A stretch of DNA of 36,711 bases from Bacteroidales bacterium (GCA_018400955.1 JAGYLH010000030.1:1-36711); one strand, 5' to 3'; counted from the first letter of the stretch, positions 1 through 9,597 are shown. Notes: generated from the sequence alone by a model not told the origin. Made by a program: numbers and translations.

Positions 1-1
1 C

Positions 2-538
2 AGTAAAAAAATCGATTTCGATAATGTTTCAGGCAAACCCACAACTGGCTACAAGCACAGCGTTTATACGAATTACAGGGATTCAAAAATGGCCTTTTTA
101 ATGCTTAGCTTTAAAATGGCTGAGGAATACAAGGAAATGGGCATTGCGGTAAATTCATTGCAGATTAATGGGGCACGGATGTCAAAAGAAACTTTGCAAA
201 AGTTTGCCCCCCGCTGGTGTTTTATTGCCTGCATTCAAAACTTGTTTTTCCCGCCGGCAGAGTTTATGGGCAGCAATTATTTTGAGTTGTGCACCTCGGA
301 TGATTTTAAGAATAAAACAGGAAAGCAATTCAACCACAAATTGAAATCAATGGGAAAAGGCCCTGTAAACCCCAAACCAAAACATATTTGGGGCTCCCAG
401 GTGTATCCAGCCTATGCAGCCGATCAATCGGTTCAGGACAGGGTTTGGAACCTTTGTGCTGATTTAACAAATAAATACCTTGAATCAGATACTTATAGCG
501 AAAGCCTTCAAGAACATGAGCTGGTTGCTTGTGCCTGA
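2..538 (+). CDS. SDR-family oxidoreductase, C-terminal part (cut by left edge)
   Basis: The reading frame is open from base 2, so the gene begins outside the window; the first ATG at 89 is internal. Just before that ATG the frame reads Y-R-D-S-K, which fits the YxxxK catalytic Tyr/Lys pair of short-chain dehydrogenases/reductases. It is followed by a helix typical of the family (MAFLMLSFKMAEEY) and an 'INGARMSKETL' segment that matches the post-active-site loop of atypical SDRs. About 178 residues are visible, with no membrane segment. Substrate cannot be told: the NAD(P)-binding glycine motif lies off the edge. The stop is 26 nt before the first permease gene, so the two could share a transcript, but nothing ties their functions together. 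The family call rests on the YxxxK motif and the general look of the C-terminal half. Confidence 0.6.
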   Translation, partial: SKKIDFDNVSGKPTTGYKHSVYTNYRDSKMAFLMLSFKMAEEYKEMGIAVNSLQINGARMSKETLQKFAPRWCFIACIQNLFFPPAEFMGSNYFELCTSDDFKNKTGKQFNHKLKSMGKGPVNPKPKHIWGSQVYPAYAADQSVQDRVWNLCADLTNKYLESDTYSESLQEHELVACA

Positions 539-564
539 ACAGAAATCCTTAACAGTACAAAAGC

Positions 565-2904
565 ATGTTTAGAAATGTTTTAATCACCGGTTACCGTTAT
601 CTCATCCGCCATCCGCTGTATGCGTTTATCAATCTGGCAGGCTTGGGTATAGCCATGGCATCGGTGATTCTGATTATGCTTTATGTGGTGCACGAAAAAA
701 ATTACGACAAGCAACATAAAGATGGTGAAGCCGTTGTGCGATTGGTGCAGGGCAAATGGGGATTGCATTCGCCTTCGCTCAAATACGACCTCAACGAGCT
801 CTCTTTTATCCAGCATTCTGCCCGGGTTGACTTTATGTATGGCCGACGGATGTCGGTCCGCTACAACGAGAAACTACTCAATGTGCGTGATATCATATTC
901 ACCGATCCTGAAATTTTCAGTATTATGCAATATGAATTTGTTGCTGGTAATAAAGAAGATGCGCTGGCCAATCCCTATTCGATGGTGCTGACGGAATCAA
1001 TGGCAGCAACTATTTTCGGCGAGGAAAACCCTATTGGCAAAGTGATTCGGGTGGACAACAAACACCTTTTTACAATTACCGCCCTTATCAAAGATGTAAG
1101 CCATTCGCATCTATCTTTTAACGGGATGGCCATCTTTGAAGATATTCCGGCCATGACCAACCAGGAGGATTTTCTGAAAAGGGTAGGGCATTGGAATTTC
1201 AACTATTACCTTCGCCTTGTGGATGATGCACCGCATGAGCAGGCCATTGCCGACATCAACACCCACCTGACCGGAAAACAAAGTTGGATTGAAAGTGGCA
1301 AGCCCGATTTCAATTTCCAACACATTGATGCCATTTACTTTGACCAAAGTATAGACTACGAAATGGGCATTGCCCACGGTAACCGTACCATGGTGCATGT
1401 GTTTCTGGTTGTTGCTTTTATCATTATGCTGCTCGCTTTGATCAATTTTGTCAATATCACAACGGCCAATGCCACCAACCGGGCCAAAGAAACAGGGGTA
1501 AGAAAAGTGATTGGCAGCAGCAAACCGGCCCTTGTGGTGCAATATACCAGCGAGGCCGTATTGATAAGTCTGGCAGCCATGCTTATTGCCCTTTTACTTG
1601 TTGAACTGGCATTGCCTGCGCTTAAGGCATTGCTTCAGAAAGAATTATCAATAGATTTGCTGAGCCCGGCAACATTGCTATTGCTCATTGGCGGAGCCAG
1701 CTTGCTGGGGCTTCTGGCAGGCCTTTTTCCGGCCTGGTTGCTGTCAGCTTACAAACCCATAGATGTACTGAAAGGTTTCAGCGACCGCGCAAGTGGAAAG
1801 GGAAAACTAAGGGGCATCTTGACGGTATTGCAGTTTGTGATTTCCATATCGCTGATAAGCACCACCATCATTGTTTACCAGCAAGTTGATTTCATGAACA
1901 GCAAATCCCTCGGCATCAATATTGAAAATATGGCGTATGCCCGGATTAGCCCGGATATAAACAATGCAAAGCCGGCATTCAGGGAAAAACTTTTGCAGCA
2001 TCCGGGTATCAGCAAGGTGGCTTATACCAATGCCATACCCGGTCGGATTACCTGGCAAGAGGCCTTTAGGGTTGAGGGTGAATCGAGGCAATATACCTTT
2101 ATGGTAACAACAGCAGAATTTTTGGAAATGATTGAGCTCCCTGTGACTGAGGGAAGACATTTTACCAATTCCGTTGCTGATGAATCAGGTTCCATAATCA
2201 TCAACCGTGCGGCTGCTGCTTATTTTGGTTGGGAAGAGCCATTGGGGCATACCGAACAGGCACCTTATCGGGGAGCATTAACGGTTGTTGGTATTACAGA
2301 GGATTTTCACTTTAATGATGTAAGCCAGTCAGTTGGTCCCCTTGTGATTTATCTCAGGGATGAGTCGTCATATGTTTTATGCTTTAGAATTGATCCAAAT
2401 TTGCGCCAGGAAGCCCTTGCCCATTTTGAAGAGACCTGGGTTTCATTCAGTCCTGAGTTTCCGGTTGAGTATGGATTTGTTGAGGAAGCATTTTCCGGCT
2501 TTTATCAGGAGCAAGGGGTACAGATGCGGGTGTTCATCCTGTTTTCAATTCTTTCAATCCTTATAGCGGCCTTGGGCCTTTACGGAATGGCAGCTTATAT
2601 GGCCAACCGCAAAAGGCGCGAAGTGTGCATCCGCAAAATACACGGTGCAGGCCTGGGGTCAATCTATTTCATGTTGTCGATAAATATGCTGAAACTTGTT
2701 GCCGTGGCATTTTTAATAGCATGCCCGATAGCCTGGTACATCGTAAGCCAATGGCTTCAAGGCTTTCCTTATCAAATTGCAATCGATTGGTGGGTGTTTG
2801 GAATTGCCGGCCTGGTTAGCATAATAATTTCGCAGTTGACCATCACTGGTCAGGTGTTTCGTGTGGCGCGGGTAAACCCTGCCGAAGCCTTAAGATATGA
2901 ATAG
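565..2904 (+). CDS. ABC transporter permease, double MacB/FtsX type (paralog 1)
   Basis: A 779-residue membrane protein made of two tandem MacB-periplasmic-core plus FtsX units, the fused form common in Bacteroidota. One membrane segment lies near residues 21-42. A periplasmic domain follows, then a three-segment FtsX block (about 275-300, 332-352, 372-395), then a second unit starting near 415 and ending with segments near 653-678 and the C-terminus. The cytoplasmic coupling motif is ETGVRKVIGSS in the first half. In the second half it is a divergent VCIRKIHGAG where the paralogs have IGIRKVLG. It ends in NPAEALRYE, the signature tail of all four paralogs here. FtsX/MacB permeases do not usually transport through the membrane; they transmit ATPase motion to periplasmic or outer-membrane steps (lipoprotein release, efflux, signalling). 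The ATPase gene follows 38 nt later. Substrate unknown. Confidence 0.85.
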   Translation: MFRNVLITGYRYLIRHPLYAFINLAGLGIAMASVILIMLYVVHEKNYDKQHKDGEAVVRLVQGKWGLHSPSLKYDLNELSFIQHSARVDFMYGRRMSVRYNEKLLNVRDIIFTDPEIFSIMQYEFVAGNKEDALANPYSMVLTESMAATIFGEENPIGKVIRVDNKHLFTITALIKDVSHSHLSFNGMAIFEDIPAMTNQEDFLKRVGHWNFNYYLRLVDDAPHEQAIADINTHLTGKQSWIESGKPDFNFQHIDAIYFDQSIDYEMGIAHGNRTMVHVFLVVAFIIMLLALINFVNITTANATNRAKETGVRKVIGSSKPALVVQYTSEAVLISLAAMLIALLLVELALPALKALLQKELSIDLLSPATLLLLIGGASLLGLLAGLFPAWLLSAYKPIDVLKGFSDRASGKGKLRGILTVLQFVISISLISTTIIVYQQVDFMNSKSLGINIENMAYARISPDINNAKPAFREKLLQHPGISKVAYTNAIPGRITWQEAFRVEGESRQYTFMVTTAEFLEMIELPVTEGRHFTNSVADESGSIIINRAAAAYFGWEEPLGHTEQAPYRGALTVVGITEDFHFNDVSQSVGPLVIYLRDESSYVLCFRIDPNLRQEALAHFEETWVSFSPEFPVEYGFVEEAFSGFYQEQGVQMRVFILFSILSILIAALGLYGMAAYMANRKRREVCIRKIHGAGLGSIYFMLSINMLKLVAVAFLIACPIAWYIVSQWLQGFPYQIAIDWWVFGIAGLVSIIISQLTITGQVFRVARVNPAEALRYE

Positions 2905-2942
2905 TTAAAACGCAATTAAATAACCCTTTAAATTATCATACA

Positions 2943-3638
2943 ATGATCAAAACAGAAAAATTATCCAAGGTGTTTCGTACCGATGAGGTGGAAACAACTG
3001 CGTTGAACGCGGTTTCGTTCGAAATTAAGGCCGGCGAATTTGTGGCCATTATGGGGCCTTCTGGCTGTGGTAAATCAACTTTGTTGAATATTTTGGGCTT
3101 ACTCGACAACCCTTCATCGGGCAGCTATCATTTCCTTGATAAGGATGTGTCGAAAAGCACCGAGCGCCAAAGGGCCAATTTGCGTAAGCAAAACATTGGT
3201 TTCGTCTTCCAGAATTTTAACCTGATTGACGAACTCACTGTTTTTGAAAATGTTGAATTGCCATTGATTTATCTGGGTATGCCCGCACGCGAACGCAAAG
3301 AAAGGGTGGAAGAGGTGCTTACCCAAATGCAGATTATGCACCGTAAAAAGCATTTTCCGCTACAATTGTCGGGTGGCCAGCAGCAGCGCGTTGCCGTAGC
3401 ACGTGCCGTAATTGCCAAACCTGCCCTTATCCTTGCGGATGAGCCCACCGGTAACCTCGATTCGGTGCATGGTGAGGAAGTAATGAACCTGTTAAGCGAG
3501 CTCAATGGCACCGGCACCACCATCATCATGGTTACGCACTCGCAGCGCGATGCCGAGTACAGTCAGCGCGTAATCAGGCTATTCGACGGACAAATCATCA
3601 ATGAGGACATCAAGCGCAGCTCGTTTAGTGTGGTGTAG
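2943..3638 (+). CDS. ABC transporter ATP-binding protein, LolD/MacB type
   Basis: A 231-residue nucleotide-binding subunit with every expected motif: Walker [10 protein letters not shown] near residues 38-46, Q-loop in '[11 protein letters not shown]', signature LSGGQQQR near 142-149, Walker [13 protein letters not shown], and the H-loop in '[12 protein letters not shown]'. Length and the '[26 protein letters not shown]' segment fit the MacB/LolD/FtsE subfamily that drives FtsX-type permeases. It is the only ATPase gene in a block with four permease genes and sits between paralogs 1 and 2, so it presumably serves several of them. No periplasmic adaptor (MacA/HlyD) or TolC gene is visible nearby, so whether this is an efflux pump, a lipoprotein-handling system or a stress-sensing system cannot be decided. 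Confidence 0.9.
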   Translation: MIKTEKLSKVFRTDEVETTALNAVSFEIKAGEFVAIMGPSGCGKSTLLNILGLLDNPSSGSYHFLDKDVSKSTERQRANLRKQNIGFVFQNFNLIDELTVFENVELPLIYLGMPARERKERVEEVLTQMQIMHRKKHFPLQLSGGQQQRVAVARAVIAKPALILADEPTGNLDSVHGEEVMNLLSELNGTGTTIIMVTHSQRDAEYSQRVIRLFDGQIINEDIKRSSFSVV

Positions 3639-3665
3639 GACAATGGAGAACCCATATTGCTGAAC

Positions 3666-3697
3666 TTGCCTCTTTAAACATAGGGGTGTAACTTTTG
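3666..3697 (+). promoter_or_regulatory. Possible promoter upstream of permease paralog 2
   Basis: TTG at 3666-3668 is followed after 20 nt by TAACTTTTG at 3689-3697. This resembles the Bacteroidota -33/-7 pattern (TTTG, N19-20, TAnnTTTG) with one extra T in the -7 box. It lies 34 nt before the permease start, inside the 93-nt gap after the ATPase gene. Weak match. Confidence 0.3.
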
Positions 3698-3731
3698 TAA
3701 ATTGAAAGGATAAATTAACAAACCAAATAGT

Positions 3732-6125
3732 ATGTTCCGCTCATATATCAAAATAGCCATTCGCAACCTGCTGAAGCAGTGGTCGTACACCATCATCAAC
3801 GTGTTTGGGCTGATGGTGGGCATCGCGGCATTTTTACTGATTGCCCTTTTCATTCAATACCATTTATCCTTTGATAAGCACATCCCTGAGGCAGACCGTC
3901 TTTTCAGGGTGGTACAGGTTCAGCAGGCGCAAGGGGTAGGCGAGCAGCATGTTGCGGTGAATATGGCCCCTTTGTCCGAAGCTGCCCTGAATGATATCCC
4001 TGAAGTGACAGATGCGGTGCGTGTGATGTCGTGGGGCTCACAAAACTTCAGGGTAGGCGACCAATATTATTCGCAGCCCAATGTGGCCTGGACTGATCCG
4101 TCAGTATTCAGGTTGTTTGGGATACGCCTTTTGGAAGGGGAGACAGCCAGTGCACTCAGCGAAATACGTACTGTTGTGTTGTCGGAAACCACTGCAGTGA
4201 AATTTTTTGGCAGCATAGACGATGCCATGGGTCAATTGATTGAATTCAATAACGAGGAAGGGTATATGGTTACTGGAGTAATGGAAGATCAACCCCGCAC
4301 TGCACATATGTGGATGGATGCTTTGATTTCATTTGAAACAGCCCTGAATAGTTTTCCCTGGTTGGATAGCTGGGGTTCAAACTCCATGTCGGTTTATGTA
4401 AAACTCCAGCAGGGTGTTGATTACAAGCTTGTTTCGGAAAAAATGACAAGCATGCTGGATAATTATTACGAACCCGAAACGTATTTCAGGCCTCAGGTGA
4501 TGTATCTGCAGCCTGTTCCAAAAGTGCACCTGTTTTCGAATCATATTAAATTCCAGGTAAATTATCAGATGGGAAACAGCCGGCTGGTTCTTGTTTTTAT
4601 GGTAGTTGCTGTGCTGATCATTGTTATTGCCTGCATCAATTTCATCAATTTGGCCATTGCCCGATCGGTAAAGCGCGCCAAAGAAGTCGGCATGCGCAAG
4701 GTGTTGGGTGCTAACCGGCAAAATCTTATCTATCAGTTTCTTGGCGAGTCGATGCTGATTACATTGGCTGCCATATTGCTTTCGCTTGTTTTGGTGGAAC
4801 TTGCCCTGCCTGAATTCAACCGCATGCTGGAAACGGAATTGAGTGCGCACTTTTTGCACAACCCATTGTTCAATACCGGTTTATTGTTTATTTGGATCCT
4901 GGTGAGTTTGCTGTCGGGGGTATATCCGGCCTTTTTTATGAGCCGCTACAAAGCCATAGAGGTATTGAAGGGTGCCGGCGGACAGCAGGCACGGGCTAAG
5001 GGTTGGCTGGGTAAAACCTTGGTTGTGTTTCAGTTTAGTATCGCAATTGTTTTGATTTTTGTCGTTCTTGTCACCAATCGTCAGATGGACTATGTGCTGA
5101 ATAAAAACCTGGGCTACAACTATGAAAACGTGCTTGGTGTTTACCTGCAAGGGGGACATGCAAGCCAGAAAGCTGAGCTGTTGGGGCCAAAAATCAGGCA
5201 GTTGCCCGGTGTTGAGGCCGTGGCGGCAGCTTCATTCATTAATGGGGTAGCAGGCAACCAATCTACCATCACAGTGGACGATACAGCACGGGAGCGCGTT
5301 ATGGTGAGGTTTGGGTATGTGGATGAGGATTTTTTCCCCCTGATGGATATTCAATTTGTGGCAGGTCGCAACTTCAGTCGCGATTACCCCAACGATATCA
5401 ATGAGTCTATCATTCTGAACCAGGCTGCTGTGGCTTATCTTGGCTGGGACGATCCCATTGGTAAACGATTTTTACCAACTATGGACACCATCAACCACAG
5501 AACGGTGGTTGGCGTAATTAGCGATTACCATTATTATTCGGTGCACTCCCGCATTGAGCCTGCTGCCTATATTATCCGGCCTCAGGAATATGGTGTATTG
5601 TGTGTAAGATATGTTGGTGATAGCAAAGATCAGATCATTGAAAGGCTTGAAGAAGAGTGGTTTGCGCTTTTTCCTTCTACTCCTTTTAATACAGTAGTGG
5701 CAAGCGAAAGGCTCGAACGGCAGTATGCCGGCGATCGCAACACCCTGAAAGTATTCATGATGTTTACCTTGCTGTCCATATTCATATCCGCCCTTGGGCT
5801 CTACGGGCTCACGGCCCTGCATGTGGAGCAGCGTACGCGCGAAATAGGCATCCGCAAAGTGCTTGGTGGTTCGGTAGAACAACTCATGATGTTGATATTT
5901 AAAGAGTTTCTGTTGCTTGTAGTTGTTGCTGGCTTTATTGCCATTCCCCTGGGGTATTATTTTTCCAAACTGTTTCTTGACCAGTTTGCTTATGCCATCA
6001 ATATACAATGGTATTATGCCTTTTTTTCGCTTCTGTCTGCTGTAGTAATTGCTGCTTCAACCATTATTTTTCATGCACAGCGCGCTGCCGTTATCAATCC
6101 TGTTGAGTCATTAAAATATGAGTAA
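3732..6125 (+). CDS. ABC transporter permease, double MacB/FtsX type (paralog 2)
   Basis: A 797-residue paralog of the 565-2904 protein with the same plan. There is an N-terminal membrane anchor ('VFGLMVGIAAFLLIALFIQYH', about 24-44), a periplasmic core, and an FtsX block with the coupling motif AKEVGMRKVLGANRQ near residue 320. A second anchor ('TLVVFQFSIAIVLIFVVLVTNRQ') leads to a second periplasmic core and a final block containing TREIGIRKVLGGS, ending in NPVESLKYE. Both coupling motifs are well conserved, so this copy looks fully able to work with the ATPase encoded 93 nt upstream. It is followed 41 nt later by paralog 3 on the same strand. Role inferred as mechanotransmission-type ABC permease; substrate unknown. 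Confidence 0.87.
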   Translation: MFRSYIKIAIRNLLKQWSYTIINVFGLMVGIAAFLLIALFIQYHLSFDKHIPEADRLFRVVQVQQAQGVGEQHVAVNMAPLSEAALNDIPEVTDAVRVMSWGSQNFRVGDQYYSQPNVAWTDPSVFRLFGIRLLEGETASALSEIRTVVLSETTAVKFFGSIDDAMGQLIEFNNEEGYMVTGVMEDQPRTAHMWMDALISFETALNSFPWLDSWGSNSMSVYVKLQQGVDYKLVSEKMTSMLDNYYEPETYFRPQVMYLQPVPKVHLFSNHIKFQVNYQMGNSRLVLVFMVVAVLIIVIACINFINLAIARSVKRAKEVGMRKVLGANRQNLIYQFLGESMLITLAAILLSLVLVELALPEFNRMLETELSAHFLHNPLFNTGLLFIWILVSLLSGVYPAFFMSRYKAIEVLKGAGGQQARAKGWLGKTLVVFQFSIAIVLIFVVLVTNRQMDYVLNKNLGYNYENVLGVYLQGGHASQKAELLGPKIRQLPGVEAVAAASFINGVAGNQSTITVDDTARERVMVRFGYVDEDFFPLMDIQFVAGRNFSRDYPNDINESIILNQAAVAYLGWDDPIGKRFLPTMDTINHRTVVGVISDYHYYSVHSRIEPAAYIIRPQEYGVLCVRYVGDSKDQIIERLEEEWFALFPSTPFNTVVASERLERQYAGDRNTLKVFMMFTLLSIFISALGLYGLTALHVEQRTREIGIRKVLGGSVEQLMMLIFKEFLLLVVVAGFIAIPLGYYFSKLFLDQFAYAINIQWYYAFFSLLSAVVIAASTIIFHAQRAAVINPVESLKYE

Positions 6126-6166
6126 ACAGCAATTATTTAATAAATTAACAAAGGAATCTTTAAACC

Positions 6167-8589
6167 ATGATCAAAACATACCTGATAACTGCCTACCGCA
6201 ATATGCTCCGCAAGCCGGGCTTTACCATTATCAATATTACCGGTTTGGCAATTGGCCTGGCCGCTTGTATCATCATCCTGCTTTATATTGCCGATGAATT
6301 GGGATACGACAGGTTTCACAAAAAGTCGGACCGTATTTACCGCATGGCAACTTACGGCGTTTTTGGCGGAAATGAGTTTCACAGCACCTACACCGCTGCA
6401 CCCATGGCAGGGGCCCTGCTCGACGATTTTCCAGAAGTGGAACATGTTACCCGCTTGATGTTGAGACCACAGCGTTCGGTCCGTGTGGGTGAAAATACTT
6501 TTATTGAAGACGCCTTTTTTTATGCTGATTCCAGTTTCTTTGAAATTTTTGATTTTGAACTTATCGCAGGCGATCCAAAAAAAGTACTTGCCGAACCTGG
6601 TGGCATTGTGCTTACCGAATCCACAGCAAAGCGATATTTTGGGAAGGAAGACCCCATTGGCAAGGCCATAGTGGAGGACAATCGCTTTCATTATATCGTT
6701 ACAGGTATTGCAAAGGATGTGCCGGGCAATTCGCACTTCAAGTTTAATGCTTTGGCTTCTTTTCTGTCATTGCCCTGGCATCAGAATACAAGTTGGTTCA
6801 ACCAGAGTGCGCAAACATATCTGCTTGTTGCCCCAGGAACCGATAAAAAATTGATGGAAGAAAAGCTGGTTCCTTTTCTTTTCAAACACATCAGAGACCA
6901 GCTTCAGCAATTCATCGGCATTAGCTTAGAAGAATTTGCCGAATCCGGCCAGATTTACCGCTATGAAATGCAGGCATTGCATGATATCCACTTGCATTCA
7001 AACCTTGATGGGGAGTACGAAGCCAATGGTAGCATCACCTATGTTTATCTTTTTTCAATTATCGCCCTTTTTATTTTGCTGATTGCCTGCATCAACTTTA
7101 TGAACCTTTCCACAGCGCGCTCAGCATCAAGGGCAAAAGAAGTTGGCATTCGCAAAGTGCTGGGTTCAAACCGTCAACAACTTATCCGACAATTTTTAAG
7201 CGAATCGCTGTTATACAGCCTTATCGCCATGTTGCTGGCTTTGTTTCTTGTTGAAATCAGTTTGCCGTTTTTCAACCAATTGGCTGATAAGCAGTTGCTG
7301 TTTAATTTTCAGTCGGAATGGTATTTTATTGCCGTTATTCCTGTTTTGTATTAATAACAGGTTTAATAGCAGGAAGTTATCCAGCCTTTTACCTCTCCGC
7401 TTTCCAACCCTTGCAAGTGATCAAAGGGCAGTTGTTCAGCGGGATGACCAAAAGCCGTTTCCGCAGTATGCTGGTTTTGTTTCAATACAGCGTCTCTATT
7501 GTTCTTTTGATAGCCACGATGTTGATATACAAACAGCTGGATTATATGCAAAACAAGAATCTGGGTTATGACAAAGAGCAGGTGGTTGTAGTGAAACGTG
7601 TAAATGGCCTGGCGGAGAATATGACTGCATTTAAGCATAAGTTGCTTCAAAACCCTGATATTGAGCTTGCCAGTTATTCCATCGACTTGCCTGGTGACGA
7701 TTACAGTTCAAACAGCATGGGCGTTGCAGGCAGGCCACCGGATGAAGTGAATATTGTCATGATGAATCATGCTGATTTTGATTTACTTGAAACCATGGGT
7801 TTACGCATCAAGGAAGGCCGTTGGTTTGAGCGCGGATATGGTACCGATTCTATGGCGGTGGTGCTCAATGAAGCTGCCATGAGGGCCCTGGATATACAAT
7901 CGTGGGATACAGACCGTGTTGTTCGTCATGCTACACCTCCAAATGAGCATTTTGTAAGCCCGATTATTGGCGTGGTGGAAGATTTTCACTACGAATCGCT
8001 GCACCGCCCTATCAGGCCAATGGCCTTTTACCTTTTGCCCGAAGGCAGTTGGGCCAACAGGCTGGCTGTAAAAGTCAGGCCCGGCCAACTGGAGCAAACC
8101 ATTGCCTACATCGAAAAACAATGGTATGATATGGGTTCGGGTCAGCCATTCGAGTATGCCTTGCTCGACGAATCGCTTGAGAAATTTTACCGGAACGACG
8201 TCACCACCAGGACGCTATATACCATTTTTAGCTTATTGGCATTATTTGTGGCTTCACTGGGTTTGTTTGGATTGGCTACCTACACCACCGAAAGCCGGAC
8301 ACGCGAAATTGGGATACGCAAGGTGTTGGGTGCCAGCGAAACGCTTATCGTGAAAATTCTTTCAACGGAGTTTGCCAAATGGGTGCTGCTTGCCAATATC
8401 ATTGCATGGCCGATTGCTTATTTATTGATGGACAACTGGCTGAACAACTTTGCTTACCGCATTGGAATTTCCTGGTATATTTTTGTTCTTTCAGGATTGT
8501 TTACCTTGATAATTGCATTATTTACAGTGCTCTATCAAGCGGTAAAGGCAGCCAGGTCAAATCCTGTGGATGCCTTGAAATATGAATAG
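6167..8589 (+). pseudogene. ABC transporter permease, double MacB/FtsX type (paralog 3), one frameshift
   Basis: Two overlapping frames (6167-7354 and 7318-8589) together make one permease of the same family. The first carries the N-terminal anchor, first periplasmic core and coupling motif AKEVGIRKVLGSNRQ. The second carries 'LIAGSYPAFYLSAF', the second core, TREIGIRKVLGAS and the tail NPVDALKYE. The break falls at the T-run 7344-7347: a fifth T would read IPVFVLITGLIAGSYPAF straight through, matching the paralogs, and gives 808 codons, the length expected. A single-base loss in a homopolymer is therefore the simplest account, either a real mutation or a sequencing error. No canonical slippery heptamer supports programmed frameshifting. 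If the loss is real, the protein would be truncated after the first FtsX half. Confidence 0.85.
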
Positions 8590-8620
8590 TAAAATCTTTA
8601 TAAACTAAAAACTATTGGCC

Positions 8621-8914
8621 ATGCGTGAAATTGTGATTTTGATACCAGACCTCGATAAAGAGCAAAATGTGGAAATTGATGTACGTATCAATGGACGCAA
8701 AAGGACCATGCAATACCGTGTGGAACTGCTTGATTGGGAAGGCAATGATGTGCCACCCAAAGAAAAAGTACAAGTACTCAGGCATAAGATCAATGCCTAT
8801 GATAAGAATTGGGAGTTGGTCGAAATTGGCCCTCCAACGGAAAAGAATATTTCGCTGATGTTCAGGAAAAGACCCGACATGGGGAGTCAAAATTCTGAAG
8901 TGGAAGAGACATAA
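8621..8914 (+). CDS. Small hypothetical protein, 97 residues
   Basis: I do not recognise this protein. It is a soluble, charged 97-residue polypeptide with no signal peptide or membrane segment, beginning MREIVILIPDLDKEQNVEID. The first part looks beta-strand rich. The C-terminus is acidic (SEVEET). The ATG at 8621 is preferred over an in-frame TTG six bases upstream. It starts 31 nt after the stop of permease paralog 3 and precedes the NTF2-like gene by 68 nt on the same strand, so it is probably co-transcribed with the permease block. No function can be assigned. Confidence 0.6.
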   Translation: MREIVILIPDLDKEQNVEIDVRINGRKRTMQYRVELLDWEGNDVPPKEKVQVLRHKINAYDKNWELVEIGPPTEKNISLMFRKRPDMGSQNSEVEET

Positions 8915-8936
8915 TGAGTTGAAAAAATGAGAAATG

Positions 8937-8959
8937 TATCCCAATTAATGGGATAATTT
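8937..8959 (+). terminator. Weak hairpin between small ORF and NTF2-like gene
   Basis: TATCCCA (8937-8943), a 5-nt loop, then TGGGATA (8949-8955), followed by ATTTT. A 7-bp A/T-rich stem with a short T-run could act as a weak terminator or attenuator inside the block. Confidence 0.3.
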
Positions 8960-8982
8960 TAAACCAATAAAAATAGAACACC

Positions 8983-9426
8983 ATGAAAAAGACAGTCTTA
9001 TTGATGCTTGGTTTGCTGGCTATGATTGCAGTCAGCGGCAACGAAAATGATGAAAAACTTATCCGCGAAACCATTCAATCGGCCTATGTTGATGGCATAC
9101 ACAACCGGCAAGGCATCGACAAAATTGAGCAAGGGTTTCATCCCGCTTTCGAAATGTTGGGCTTGCGCAATGGGATGCTCAGCAAATTTCCAATCGCAAA
9201 ATGGATTGAATCAGTTAAAAAAGCCATGCAGGAACAGGGTGAGGTTACAGCTGAAAACCTTGTCACTGCCAAATTCCCGCTCATCGATATCAGCGGGGAT
9301 GCCGCAGTGGCCAAAGTGGAATTGTTTCGTGGCGACAAACAGCTTTTCGCCGATTATATGTTTCTCTACAAAGTAGGTGATGAATGGCGTATCGTTTCCA
9401 AAATATATTACCGCATACCTAATTAG
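8983..9426 (+). CDS. NTF2-like / lumazine-binding-like secreted protein
   Basis: A 147-residue protein with an N-terminal signal peptide (MKKTVLLMLGLLAMIAVSG). The mature part has the layout of the NTF2-like superfamily, close to the putative lumazine-binding (Lumazine_bd_2) group: an opening helix 'LIRETIQSAYVDGIHNRQGIDKIEQGFHPAFEML', then 'VAKVELFRGDKQLFADYMFLYKVGDEWRIVSKIYYRIPN', the paired strands that close the cone-shaped fold. It is probably periplasmic. Ligand or enzymatic role is unknown; many members are non-enzymatic. It is placed among the ABC permease genes. Its stop codon TAG lies inside an 8-bp sequence that is repeated on the far side of a 163-bp insertion (9427-9589), so a small element has landed exactly at the gene end without breaking it. 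Confidence 0.7.
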   Translation: MKKTVLLMLGLLAMIAVSGNENDEKLIRETIQSAYVDGIHNRQGIDKIEQGFHPAFEMLGLRNGMLSKFPIAKWIESVKKAMQEQGEVTAENLVTAKFPLIDISGDAAVAKVELFRGDKQLFADYMFLYKVGDEWRIVSKIYYRIPN

Positions 9427-9597
9427 TGCTTGTCTTTAAAGTCCGATGGCTTCGTTATGCGCGTCATTCATGTCAGTCATCCCGAAGATTCGGAACTCCT
9501 GACATTCATTCCTTGCATGCCCTGTCTGCCAGCCAGGTAGACTCGCCCTCGAACTTTAAAGCTCAAGCCCAAGACATTAAAGACAGACACTAATTAG
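9419..9597. mobile_element. MITE-like non-coding element with target-site duplication
   Basis: A 163-bp stretch (9427-9589) is bounded by an 8-bp direct repeat CTAATTAG (9419-9426 and 9590-9597). Inside these, the ends are inverted repeats: TGCTTGTCTTTAA on the left, and TTAAAGACAGACA on the right, which reads TGTCTGTCTTTAA on the other strand (11 of 13 matching). It encodes no protein. It contains two hairpins, at 9470-9505 (ATGTCAG...CTGACAT, with CCGAA/TTCGG inside) and 9522-9540. The layout fits a miniature inverted-repeat element; removing it plus one repeat copy restores an uninterrupted gene end. No transposase is visible in the window, and because the direct repeat is itself palindromic it could partly belong to the terminal inverted repeat. 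Confidence 0.5.
9522..9540. repeat. Palindromic hairpin module (CTGTCTG type)
   Basis: CTGTCTG (9522-9528), loop CCAGC, CAGGTAG (9534-9540): a 7-bp stem with two wobble pairs. The same module, CTGTCTG-CTGGC-CAGGCAG, occurs in a defective tRNA copy at 28496-28514 and in degenerate form at 28159-28177. Confidence 0.5.

Noticed and set aside
7340-7350. Programmed -1 frameshift in permease paralog 3
   Set aside because: The site does not fit an X XXY YYZ slippery heptamer and the paralogs need no frameshift; a lost T is simpler.
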